Source: Coprinellus micaceus
Lineage: Eukaryota > Basidiomycota > Agaricomycetes > Agaricales > Psathyrellaceae
Assembly: GCA_951394405.1 (NCBI GenBank)
Contig: OX596337.1
Span: forward strand, 2,046,001 to 2,110,000
Reading direction: 5' to 3'
DNA length: 64,000 nucleotides
Every line of letters starts with the position of its first letter. The first letter of the stretch is position 1. The notes under the pieces are model-generated. The model ran no database searches. It was not told the DNA's origin and was given only the letters and a program-made list of their open reading frames with translations. A program made the position numbers and the translations under genes. Below are positions 1 to 11,131 of the stretch, piece after piece.

Positions 1-457
1 CTAACATAGTAAATACCGACATTTGGCAGAGTAGTGGAAGGTTGTGCACTCTCATCATTCTATCGTTCCACTTTTCCTGTTCAGTCACAGTTTCGCGCGT
101 GGACTTTCGAAATATGTCGTCCAGGGCGGACCACGAGCCGCACAGGAACCGTTTGGGGTACGAGCGACATGACGGATTACGAGAATCCAAAGTACTGATC
201 CCGCCACTGCCAATCAGACGGACGCAGGGTCCTTCTTTTTGCGCTATGTTATCGGGCTGCACCTGTCCGACTTTCACTCCCCTCCATCGTTCCTGTCGTT
301 CTTGGTGACGATTTTTCTCTTCTCTCAACCACCAGGCCGTCCCTCCATTCCTCCTCTTCCCCGACCCCCCTACCCCTAAGACCTCAGGTTGGGGCGGCGC
401 CACCTACGTACACCCCATTCTGGATTCGTGAACTCGTGAAAACTGGGAGTTGGAGCT
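1..457. other. Left-edge non-coding region
   Basis: No open frame here resembles a protein family. The last 150 bases are pyrimidine-rich, which suits the promoter or 5' leader of the hydrolase-like gene that starts just downstream. A short open frame at 42-308 has no recognisable domain and is probably chance. Confidence 0.5.
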
Positions 458-2855
458 ATGCCTTACGTCGACCTGTGCAGCTCGGACGACAATGCCTCGA
501 TATTCTATCGGACGAGCTCGACGTACGGGAACGTCAGTGGATTCGACGCGGACAAACCTACGATTATGATCCTCCACCCCATGTTCCTCGACTGCGCCTG
601 GTTGGACTGCCAGTTCGGCGACCCGAGACTGTGCGACAACTTCAACATGGTTGCGTTCGACATGCGGACGATGGGAAAATCGCACTGCCAGCCCAGTCCA
701 AAGCACGACAGTTGGGTCGACGCTGCCGATATTGCGTTGTGTCACCAAGTACGTTTGCAGTTCATTTACGGTCGGTGGGGTTCCTGTCATTTGTCCCCAC
801 CGACGATCTTCCCTTTTGAAGAGCTAACACGTATTCTCTGTAGTTTTTGAACCTACCACCATGCCACGTATTTGCACTCGAGGGGATATCGGTTGCCTGC
901 GCGCTTCGGTTTGCATACCTGTAAGTGCCAACCGCGCTCATCCACCAGTGCTACATGATGCGCCGGGCTGACATATTATACTCCTAACGTCAGGTTTCCC
1001 GAAATGTGTCTGAGTCTCGCGTTATGCAACCCCCTCGCTACCCAATCGTACGTACACCATGCCGTTATCCGACCCCTTCAACTGAACCTATTTCGTCTCC
1101 ACCTTCTTTATTTCACACCATACTTATCTTCATTTGTCCGCTCTCTCGGACCCGCCTACCTTTCCACAGACAACGCTGGACACAAAACTCCACTCTAGAG
1201 ATCATCCAAAGCTGGTCCTTCTCAAAGGATCTTGAGGAATTGGAGCACGCCGCGACTGAGCTGGTTAACTTCTTCCTCGGACCGGTACGTCAATCGATAT
1301 CCCCATATCACACCCACAGTGCTACACAGCTGACACCAAACGACGCCTATTTCCGCCTGCCACCCGCCTGCTTCTCCTCCTTTGTGATTTTCGTGCTACG
1401 CCATATTCCTCCGCTCCTCCTCCTCTTCTTTTTGATAGAACCGCGATGTGGATCTCCAAGACGAGGTGTGTGTGATGTTCCAGTTTCCGTTCCGTGCAAT
1501 ACCCTCAAATCCGCGGGTTTACTTCCCAAGGTGGCCTTCAGGGCCCGTTTCCCCCGACGTCGTATATCTTCCGAGTGCTGAAATCAATCCATTGTTCCGT
1601 CATTATAGGTGGTTGCACATTGGCAGAAACGGTGTCCCCCAAATAGGCGCCCTTGGATTGTCGAGACGTTGTCCGTTCTAAACAACGTAATTCCTTGTTC
1701 CATCTCATCATCCTCCCCTTTCTGATCCTACGATATTATAGCGGATACCGATGCCTTTCGAAGCAATGGCAGAAATTAAACAACCCGTGTTGCTCATTCA
1801 TGTGAGTTCTACAATTTGAACCCGCGTCGGACGTTATACCTTTACTCACGACCGTTTGTTCCGTCTCCCAGGGTGAGCGGAGCGACTTGAGCTCTAGAAA
1901 ACACTCCGAAGCCCTCGCCGCCCAGCTTCTCAACGCAGAAGGCGGTGCGTTCATCTACACAGTGAAAGGTACCGTACACCCAACAACTTCTTTCCCATAC
2001 CCACCCTCACTAACTGAAAAACACCCACAACCTCCTTGTTTCAAACCCCCCGTGATCCATTGGTTTGCTTGTCCTTACCCCGTTGGTCGAACAATGGTCG
2101 AACAGGTGCAGCTACCTTCCTCTCCATCATCCCCACGAGCGCCTCGATTGTCAACCGCGCTGTCAAGGAGTTCATCAACCGCCTTCCGAGGAGTCGGTCC
2201 GAGCTGAATCCCCCCGAAGTCCCCGTCGCTGAACGCATGGAACAGGCGCTAAAGCGCTTAGCAGAGCTGGGCCTCGGGAACAAGGGCACGTCGCGTCTCG
2301 ATCCCATGTCCCCCCTGTCGTTTTCGTGTTGCTCGGACTCGGTGAGGATAGCGCAAGACGCGCTGCTAAAGGAATATAGGAAGGATCGGTTATATGCGTA
2401 TAATCCCCTGGGTCCGGATGGGAGGCCAAGGCGGAAGTGAGTTGACTGTACCCCTTCCGATGGACCCACTGACTGTAGTTCATGGACCAGACTCTCCGAT
2501 GGGAAGGACGATTCCTGGTTCGAAGTCGGGGCGGACGGACTCGGTATCTCGACAGTAGCACGTACGTCGTTCACTCTCGACACGGCACCACCTATCTAAT
2601 ATGCTCACCGCATTCTCCTTCCTTCACCCAATAGCGTCCAAATTCCTTCCCCCCGAGCCTAAAAAGGAACCCGAGAAAGAATCAAAACACCGCAATCTCA
2701 CCGACATTGTCGAGACCAAAGTCATGAAGACCTCCATGGCATCCGCCAACATGGTCGACAAGTATATCATCAAGGGCCCTATGGCCAAGGTCGTCCGGGA
2801 AAACACGTCCATGACCACTCCAAAACCCATCGGTCGCATCCTGATGCCACAGTAA
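458..2855 (+). CDS. Alpha/beta hydrolase-fold protein
   Basis: Multi-exon gene encoding a protein of the alpha/beta hydrolase fold. Exon 1 (from 458) begins MPYVDLCSSDD and includes the fold's N-terminal pattern: TIMILHP (strand before the oxyanion loop) followed by FDMRTMGKS (the D-x-R-x-x-G-x-S turn). The second exon, from about 844, carries the nucleophile-elbow region ALEGISVACALRFA and continues into FPEMCLSLALCNP. Later exons contain a conserved-looking stretch MPFEAMAEIKQPVLLIH (about 1741-1800), the usual place of the acid residue. The C-terminal extension is lysine-rich and ends PIGRILMPQ before the stop at 2853-2855. Introns have GTACGT, GTAAGT and GTGAGT donors. The substrate is unknown; the elbow G-I-S-V-A is not a perfect GxSxG, so it may not be a classical esterase. 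Confidence 0.75.
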
Positions 2856-3376
2856 CGCAGCCCTTGCCTCCGAGTCGGAGTGTCGTATCTGATATCTCTC
2901 TAAAATTATTCTACTTATAGCGAACCCCAACGGACCTGAAGATCTATGCGACGCCGACCTAACCTTTCTTGCTTATTTCCTATCCCCCTTGTACTCAATA
3001 TCCAACTAGCCCCCAACTAACCTCTACAATTGTACCCCAGATCTCCCCCGTATACCCCCATCGTGCACATCTAGGTTTCCTGTTTTCACCATTGTACACT
3101 ACTAATGTTGTCTATTACTTGCCATGTACAACCCCTCCCACTATCCTAATATTAAAATGGACATCCGCTTCATCGTACTACGAGTCCTCAGGCCTCAGTT
3201 CACACACTGTGGGCAAATCCCAACCCTCAAGCTTCGAATTTTAAGCGCAATAAGTCCTTGTGTCCCCCAAAAAACCCGTCTATGAAGTGAATGTACATTA
3301 TTATACTAGCTGCAACCATGTCCATGAGAATCTATGATCTGTTTCGATTTACCAAGGGAAGAAACGATACCAGCGT
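2856..3376. other. Convergent intergenic region
   Basis: Tail-to-tail spacer between the hydrolase-like gene and UXS1. It is AT-richer than its surroundings and most likely holds the two 3' untranslated regions. I see no supported gene in it. Confidence 0.5.
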
Positions 3377-4973
3377 CTACAAGCTACCCTCCTCCATCTT
3401 GGCCTTGTAGTACCTGACCATCTCCTCCAAGCCCATGCGGACGGTCCAGCGAGGCTGCCAATCGAGGGTTTCCTTGGCACGGGTGGTATCAGGGCGGCGC
3501 TTCTGGGGGTCATCGGTTGGCATGGGCTTGTAAATGACGTTCACCCGCCTCTCGCGCTTGACACCATCCTCATCCTGGACCTTCTCAACGATTTCGCGGA
3601 CAAGCTCAGCAAATTCGCCGATGGTGAACTCATCGCCGTTACCGATGTTGACAGGACGGGACTCGCCAGAGTTCATGAGGGCGATGAGACCATCGACAAG
3701 GTCGTGGATGTACTGGAAAGAGCGGGTCTGCTTTCCGTCACCGTACACGGTCATATCCTCGCCTTTGAGGGCTTGGACAATGAAGTTAGAGACGACACGT
3801 CCATCAGCAGGGTTCACTAAACCAGATTAAGTACAGGCAGAGCTGGGCTATTAATACGAAGGGACTTACTGCGGGGACCATAGGTGTTAAAGATACGAGC
3901 GACGCGAACGTCAACACCGTCTTGCCTCTGGAAACCATAGGTCAGAGTCTCAGCGACACGCTTGCCTTCGTCGTAGCAAGCACGAGGGCCAATCGGGTTA
4001 ACATGGCCCCAGCTAGAATGGGAGATCAGAACAGCGTCAGGGGGCCACATTTTTTGACAGGTCAAATGATGACCGCGTACTAGTCTTCGGGCTGAGGGTG
4101 GACCTCAGGGTCACCGTACACCTCAGAGGTCGAGGTGATCAAGAAACGCGCCTTAACGCGTTTCGCGAGACCAAGCATGTTGAGGGTGCCCATGAATGAG
4201 GTCTTGATGGTCTTGACCGCATTGAACTGATAGTGAGGGGGAGAAGCAGGACAGGCGAGATGGTAGATTTCTATCATTAGAACAGGATTGTTAGCATGCG
4301 AAGCATGAATGTCATCGGGATTACTGACGGTCGCACTCAATCATGAAGGGTTCGACGACATCGTGACGAACCATCTCGAAGTTGGGGTGTCCGATCCAAT
4401 GGCTGACAGTGGTCTTAGAACCAGTGAAGAAGTTGTCGATGACGGTAACTTCGTGGCCTAGAATCATCAAGCGGTCGACCAGATGGGACCCGACAAATCC
4501 AGCACCACCAGTGACAAGGATCCGCTTCCTCTCGGAGGGAGGGAGAAGCTTCACGGGTGGGAAGCGGGAGAGGGTGGTATACGAGATCGAGTGACTCTCT
4601 GGGTAGTAGATCGATTTGGACTGGAAGAGAGAGAACTTGTCCTCCTCAGAGTCAGCCTTGATAGCGGCCTCCTTGGGCTCGGTGGTGGCCGGCGCGTAGT
4701 GGGGGCGCAGATAGAGGGAGCGCAGGACATCGAGGGGGACCTCACTATCAAAACCGAAGCGCTTGAAGCCTACGGTCTTGATCTCCTGACCATGCTTGTC
4801 GAGAGTCTGAGCCTACGTGAACCGAAACAATAGACGGTCAACATCGCCCGACGACGCGAGAAAGGAGATTGTACAGGGAAGAATTGGGCGCCTTGGAGGC
4901 TTGCCCAATGGGGGTCGGCATAGTCTGAGGAACGATGAGGAGAACGAGGACATACTGAGGCGGCGCTGGACAT
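3377..4973 (-). CDS. UXS1: UDP-glucuronate decarboxylase (UDP-xylose synthase)
   Basis: Converts UDP-glucuronate to UDP-xylose, the xylose donor for cell-wall and capsule-type glycans; NAD-dependent extended short-chain dehydrogenase/reductase. The Rossmann motif is [19 protein letters not shown], followed by DNFFTG and the acidic stretch VRHDVVEPF. Further along are [16 protein letters not shown] and the catalytic YxxxK as [10 protein letters not shown], then [18 protein letters not shown] across an intron near 3818-3869. The C-terminus ends KAKMEEGSL. Exon 1 is very short (MSSAAS, start codon at 4971-4973) and is followed by a GTATGT donor; exon 2 begins [12 protein letters not shown] near 4814. 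The head-to-head neighbour is bystin, with only 173 bp between start codons. The family call is firm; localisation (cytosol or Golgi) cannot be judged, but no clear N-terminal membrane anchor is visible. Confidence 0.93.
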
Positions 4974-5146
4974 TGTGGCGCTCTTGAGGAAAGGAACTGG
5001 GCCGGGAAGATGAGGATTAAAAGGAAAGGGTTGACATTCGAAATTGAGAGATGCACGAAGTGTTTCGCCTCCGCAAATGGGGATTGCCGACACGATCAGA
5101 AAATATTAATCTCCGAAATCCCCTAGCTTGTCCATTACCATCCACT

Positions 5147-6903
5147 ATGCCTCGCGTTCAGAAGCTCTCCAAACCTCGCCACGACCCACTACACGCCCAG
5201 CTCGCCGACGACGAGGTCGAGGCACGATATGGCCGCATTTCTCAACCAGGGAAGCGCAAAAAATCCAAGCGAAGTGCAGACGATGAGGACGGTGCCGAGG
5301 TACGTTCCATCCTACTTTTAGACGCCAGGTCTTCCTGAACCCCTTTGCCCAGGCCATTTTGGATCCGAAAACGTCAAGAAAGGTATTTGAATTGGCCAAG
5401 GAACAGCAAGACGAGCTCGCGATGCCGGAAGATACGGACGACGAGCCAGCGTCCCGAACCACATCCACATCCCTTTCCCGTCCCCGACATGCCCAGGATT
5501 CTGATGAAGACGAGGAAGATGAAGACCTCGATTATAATGGAGTCGCTGATATTGAGTACGAGGAAGAATTTGTCAGTGCAATCGGAGTATTCGATTCGGG
5601 CTCCCCAACGTCTAATGTCCGCCACAACAGGAGATAGATGCAGACGACATGGAAACTTTGGATGCCCTGCATCCACACAATGCCGGGGAACGCAAAACGC
5701 TAGCAGACCTAATCTTCGCCAAACTAGATTCCCAATCAGTGGCGCCTACAGGTGGTTCTATGAATGAAATCCAAAAGGTTCATCAAGGTATGCCAATATG
5801 CCCATTTCCGTACCCAAGCAGCACCTGACATACCATTTAGATACCGAAGCACCAGATCCTGCTCTGGGTTTGAACCCTAGCGTCGTAGAAGCCTACACAA
5901 AGTTCGTAACTAACTCTCTTTCTGAGGGCTTAACGATTGACCTACCCAACCAGAGTTGGCCTCTTCCTCTCAAAATACAAGTCCGGCAAACTCCCAAAAC
6001 TCTTCAAGGTTATTCCCTCGTTACCAGCATGGGCGCGTATCTTGGCGCTTACCCGACCCGAAAATTGGAGCCCTCACGCATGTCGTGCGGCCACCAAGAT
6101 CTTCATCTCAAACATGAAGCCTGCCCAAGCTCAGCTGTTCCTGAGTGTGGTGCTCCTTGATGCTGTAAGAGACGACATCAGGGAGAACAATAAAATGAAC
6201 GTCCACTACTACGAGGCGCTCAAGCGATCATTGTACAAACCAGCCGCCTTTTTCAAGGGGATCATCTTCCCCTTGCTTGACGTATGTTCCCAGCTGAAAC
6301 CTGGTCCGAAATTTCATTGAGCGCCCTTTGTAGCAAGGCTGTTCGTTACGGGAAGCGGCTATCATTGCCTCTATCCTTTCCCGAGTCAAGGTACCCGTTC
6401 TTCACGCGTCAGCGGCGCTCCTACGGATAGCGGAGATGGACTATTCTGGTATGCCTTCAATCCAATCATGGTTCGAGTTCAGGATTATTCAAGGACCTTA
6501 CGCAGGCCCGAATTCTCTGTTCATCAGAGTACTCATTGACAAAAAGTTCGATCTGCCCTACAAGGTCATCGACGCCCTGGTTTTCCATTTCATCCGCCTA
6601 TCCAACACCTACAAGGCTAAAACACGAGGCGACTCCGACAAGCTCCCGGTCCTCTGGCATCAAAGTCTACTGGTCTTTGCACAGAGGTTCGCTTCTTTCC
6701 GACCTACCTTCCTTCGCGAAAACTAACGTTATGGCCAAAGATACGCTTCAGACTTGACCCCTGATCAAAAGGACGCCCTCCTCGACGTCATCCGAGCGAC
6801 CCCACACCCTCAAATCAGCCCCGAGATCAGGAGAGAACTCGTCAACTCGGTTGTACGCGGCGCTCCCCGAACGGACGCCGACCAGGACGTCATTATGGGT
6901 TGA
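5147..6903 (+). CDS. ENP1: Bystin / Enp1, 40S ribosome biogenesis factor
   Basis: Component of the nucleolar and cytoplasmic pre-40S particle, needed for 20S pre-rRNA processing and export. The protein starts [19 protein letters not shown] and has an acidic N-terminal half ([13 protein letters not shown]). The bystin core follows: [93 protein letters not shown], and the helix-rich end with [15 protein letters not shown]. It terminates ADQDVIMG at the stop 6901-6903. At least seven exons; an exon break falls after PLLD near 6280. Codon use and intron style match its neighbours. Likely constitutive, and it shares a short divergent promoter with UXS1. Confidence 0.95.
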
Positions 6904-7016
6904 TCTGCCTATATATCTCTGCTTATGGTAGGCTGACGCCGATTTGTGTGTATCTCCTCTCTTCCATGTACGCTTCTGATAGTCCATTTTCGTTCGACTA
7001 CTTGCGCGGCATGCAC

Positions 7017-8582
7017 TCAGGTATCCTGTTTGTCCACCATCCCCCACCCAAACCCGAGCATTTCGTTACTTCGACCCTTCGATTCATCCAGTAACATCGT
7101 CGCGGATTCTACGCCCGCTACGGGTAGCCTAAGTACCTTACCACTCCCCTCCGGTGTAGGGAGAGAAACGTATTCTTGTAACAGGCCAGCTTGCTTCAGC
7201 GTCGTCGCTTGATCCCACCAGATGTGCTCTAGTAGGCCCCGAAGTCAGCCTCAATGACACTTCGAGCATCGAACACGGACAGCACCAACCGTTGTACAAT
7301 CGATCTCCCCTGATATTCACTACAGCCATCATAGGGATTGATAACTTCTTGTGCGTCGCAGGTACCCCGGGGAGAAGCCAGTCGACTTGGCGGTCGTGAG
7401 TTATGTGGTAGATGAATTCGTCTGTGCAGAGACACCCATCAGCTCGGCCATGCCGGCGCAGGAAGGAAGGGAGGGGACATACCGACGACACGATCGGGCC
7501 CCACTGTTCGAGAGACTACGTGGAGTCGGGCGTCGACCGGATTTCTGCCGCCCTCTCAGTTTTGCGGTGTCTGCTCGCTTGGCGAACCTACTTACGAGAA
7601 GATGAAGTGATCACGGTAGAACCGAGTCAGATTCTCGCGTCCCACACCCCCTGTCATCTGTCTTTTGTGTGAGGGTTTCTTGCTGGCGCTAGCGGGAATC
7701 TGGACCTGCTCACCGTTGGGATGTGATTAACATACGGTTCAGCCTATTGGTGCGTCAACAGAAGTCCATTAGTCGAGGGAATCAAAGAAATGACTGACAA
7801 CCATGGTTCCCATCGTCTTGGCAACGCTCCTGGCTTCAAATTCGAAGTATGTGTGCTCATCCCAGATTGCCTCTCGGTCAAAATGAGGCCCCCCGATGTG
7901 CTTTCGCAAAAACACCAGCGTTCGGGTGTGGGCGAGAGCTGCACTTCCTGGATCATAAGCGCTCGAGGTCGGGATGACGAAGTGAGGGGAGGACACAGGA
8001 TACGCATGCACCTCCAAGTGTGATACGGAGGCCGGAACGTGGGATTTCAGCTGTACGATGTGAAGAAGCAATGGTTTGGATAACTTGGGCCCATCACGCC
8101 CCCCACCGAATCCGGCTACACAAACGAAGCGCTGGTCGTTGTTTACAGCTTCGATGATCCCTTGGACGCCCTTGGTATCGTACGCTAACGCAGATGGGTG
8201 AGATAAGGGCTGGACTTTGCAAATACAACCCACCAATGACCCCGAACTTGTCACTGATGTCAAGAGCATCTCCCAGATCGATAAGCGCCCGTGCAGCGTC
8301 GGCCAAGATCTGTCGAACATGGGTGCTGAGATGCACCGTAACAAATGCCACCGCAAAGCCTTCTTCTGCCCACTTCTGAACTGGCTCGGGATCAAGTGGT
8401 TTATCCCCACCAGCAGGGGATGTTTCGTTCGAAAGGAAAAGCACGAGTCCAGGTCCACGCCCTCTTCGGGAAAGTGGCGGTTGGACTGACAGTTCATCGG
8501 TCACTCGTCGGATAGGGGCGTCGGGTAGCTTCACCAGCTGCTCAGACGCCGAGGTAGCATCGTATGTCGTGGGTCCTGGCAT
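7017..8582 (-). CDS. Dienelactone-hydrolase-like / NTF2-like fusion protein
   Basis: Fungal two-domain protein. The N-terminal part (start MPGPTTYDATSASEQL at 8582) resembles dienelactone hydrolase (carboxymethylenebutenolidase): GRGPGLVLFLSNET, then WAEEGFAVAFVTVHLS and FGVIGG. The C-terminal part is NTF2/SnoaL-like: QMTGGVGRENLTRFYRDHF (about 7590-7655), VDEFIYHITHDRQVDWLLPG, KLSIPMMAVVNIRGDRLYN, EHIWWDQATTLKQAGLL and finally LPVAGVESATMLLDESKG. The stop is at 7017-7019. The junction carries WDEHTYFEFEARSVAKTMGT. The hydrolase nucleophile region reads VCVAGFGGG where the family has GxCxGG, so the usual cysteine appears absent. I recall this architecture from Agaricomycete predictions; its substrate is unknown. 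Confidence 0.8.
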
Positions 8583-9192
8583 GCGTTTGAAATGGAGTTC
8601 GAAGTCACAAAAAGAGCGAAGTCTAGGTCGCTCCGCGCTTGGCAATGGGGCTGCCTTTTCCGGAGATCACTCCCACATGGTTCGATACGGCGCCGCTTGC
8701 TCTCGACACACTCAAGCGCCCACAAATAGCCTGGACTGACCATGTGGCTGTTGTGACTCTCGCCCGCCCCGGTTTTAAGAGACAAATCCCCCTTCCATCC
8801 CATCCCTGGGTCAGTGCTTGAGCCGAGCACCCTGTTTTTCTGGGGTGCGATGAGTTCTGCGAGCTACATGTCTGAAGGACTAAATCCCTTTATTTGCGAC
8901 CTCATACAACTCCACGTCGCTTGATCCAATCGTCGCTGACCGCACTCGGACACTCCGCTGGTCGTCCAGGGGTCTTCTTTCAAACGCGTTGTCAGCTCCG
9001 CCATCCAGCGGCTGACTACATACCCAAAGGCGGCTAGGCGCCTCTTGGATCGCAATTGTATAAGAGACGAGGCGAAAAGCCCGAGATCTCTCTACCATCT
9101 TCGCTGTCCTTGCTTTCGACCTCGGTCCCCCACATCGCTATCTCACTGTTCCTAGACGAGTCTACTTCCGCTCAGACTCACACCACATACAC
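8583..9192. promoter_or_regulatory. Divergent intergenic region
   Basis: 610 bp between the start codons of the hydrolase/NTF2 gene (minus strand) and the FAD monooxygenase gene (plus strand). It should hold both promoters. No open frame in it resembles a protein family and no clear binding-site array is visible. Confidence 0.4.
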
Positions 9193-10885
9193 ATGTCCAG
9201 CTCCCAAGGGTTCAAGCAACTTCATGTTGCCGTCGTCGGTGGTGGCATTGGTGGTCTCGCAGCCGCTCTCTCTATGCGCAGGGCAGGTCATCGCGTCGAT
9301 ATCTTTGAGCGCCGTGGCTTCGATGTTGAGGTCGGCGCCTCTATCTCTTGCGCTGCCAATGGTTCCGTGCATCTCGAGGACTGGGGCATCGACGTCAAGT
9401 CCATGGCCCCTGTCGCCTTGGTGCGTTCCCCTTGTTCCATTCTCAGAGGTTGACAGTAAAATTAATCAACGAATAGATGAAGCTCACGATGCGAGACTGG
9501 GAGACCGGCCAGATCCAGGGAGTGTACGATCTCTCTGACTACGAGAAGGAGTGGGGCAGGGTCTACTGGATGCTTCATCGTCAGGATATGCACAAGGTTC
9601 TCCTCGAGGCTGCCACCTCTGCGGAGGGTCTCGGTATTCCTTGCCAGGTCCACAACAACTCGGTGTACGTGTCCATACGACCTCATCACGCCATACTAAC
9701 AGAAAGGTTAGCTGCGACTCTGTTGATCTCGAGACGAACACTGTCAAGTTCCTGAACGGTGCCAGGGTAACGGCTGACCTTATTGTTGGCGCCGACGGCA
9801 TTCGTGTAAGTCGCCCTGGCGTTGTTCCTGGCGTTGACTGACGGGTAATTCGCCAGTCGGTTGTCCGCGAGCAGATTGGCGTGAAGCCTGATATCAAATC
9901 ATCTCCCCAGACCTGCTACAGGTGCAACGTTCTTACAGAAGACATCAAGCGCCTTGGTTTGGTGAAGCATTCCTACGAGCCTGCCATGTGAGTGAGGGCG
10001 CGATGTCGTGGAAGACTGGACTCACAACGTGCTTCAGTCAATTCTGGGGCGGCTCCGAGGGAAAGAACGGTCGCTCCAAGTACTACAAGATTGTCATGGC
10101 TCCCTGCTCCAACGGAGAGGTCGTTTCCTTCTACTGTGAGTGCAGATGCCCACATGCCCGCGGGCCCCAGCTCACACTAGGTGCCTCCAGGCTTCATGCC
10201 AACTGAGTTGACTAACCATCGTGAAGAAGGATTCGCCTTCCAGGAGGCACCAGTCTCGGACATTCTGCAGGGTCGGTACAGCGACCTCGACCCAGAGTGT
10301 GCCGCTCTCCTGAAGAACTCCAAGGAGAGGATGCCTTGGAGGCTCTACATCCACCAGCCGTACACTGTGTGTATCCAAACGCGACCTCGCCCATGAACTT
10401 CAACTTACCGTCTGGATAGCACTGGGTCAACAAGAAAGTTTGCCTCCTCGGCGATGCCGCCCACCCCATGATGCCTCATCAGTCGCAGGGTGCTGTGCAG
10501 GCGATCGAAGATGCTGGTGCCTTGGGCATCATCTTCTCCGCCAAGTACCCCGAGTTCACTCGTGACGTAGAGGCGGGCCTTCGTTTGTACCAAGCCATTC
10601 GCAAGCCTCGCGCGACTAGGGTGCAGGAAGCCAGCGCCAAGGCTACGGAGAACGTCGGCGAGCGCATCGGATTCACCAGCATCAAAGTCGAGGAAGAGAC
10701 CCTTCGTGCCAAGGATGGAGCATTGACCGGTACGGTTCCACGAGTTGTTCATATTCAAGGAGCAAGTGCTGACGGCAGACCTAGTCGCTGAGATGAACGA
10801 GTACAACATGCATAACCATGTTGCTGCCGAGGTCGGGAAGATCAGGAACGCGCGCAACGCTCCCCAGGAGATGGCCCACCTCTAG
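9193..10885 (+). CDS. FAD-dependent monooxygenase (salicylate hydroxylase-like)
   Basis: Class A flavoprotein monooxygenase, probably hydroxylating a small aromatic acid with NAD(P)H and O2. All three family fingerprints are visible: the dinucleotide fold HVAVVGGGIGGLAAALSMRR near residues 10-30 with ERRGFDVEVGASI; the DG motif ADLIVGADGIR near 9778-9806; and the GD motif KVCLLGDAAHPMMPHQSQG (about 10435-10490), which binds the FAD ribityl chain. The protein ends ARNAPQEMAHL with a TAG at 10883-10885. About seven exons; the second begins MKLTMRDWETGQ, just after an intron whose acceptor overlaps an ATG. The closest named families are salicylate 1-monooxygenase and 6-hydroxynicotinate 3-monooxygenase; sequence alone cannot choose between them. 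Its neighbour is the divergently transcribed hydrolase/NTF2 gene, so joint aromatic catabolism is possible but unproven. Confidence 0.88.
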
Positions 10886-11131
10886 ATTGCTTATATCTTT
10901 TTATATCACAACATACCCACATCGCACATACCTATTCGACGTTCACTTCATGTACCCTTTGGCCAGAGAATTCATCGAGTTTGCAGAATTGCCATAAATG
11001 GCCAAGCAAAGGCCAAGAAAGGCAGGAGCTGTACAGTTTTGCAGCCACCGGGCGTTGCCGACGCGCGTTTCGATCAACTCACAGTGACCTCGTCGCCAAC
11101 ACCAGTCCCGCCGACCGCAAGATCCAGGAAG

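Noticed and set aside
7017..10885. Aromatic-catabolism gene cluster made of the hydrolase/NTF2 gene and the FAD monooxygenase
   Set aside because: Only two adjacent divergent genes, no ring-cleavage enzyme, transporter or regulator nearby, and the hydrolase nucleophile seems missing. Too weak to call a pathway.
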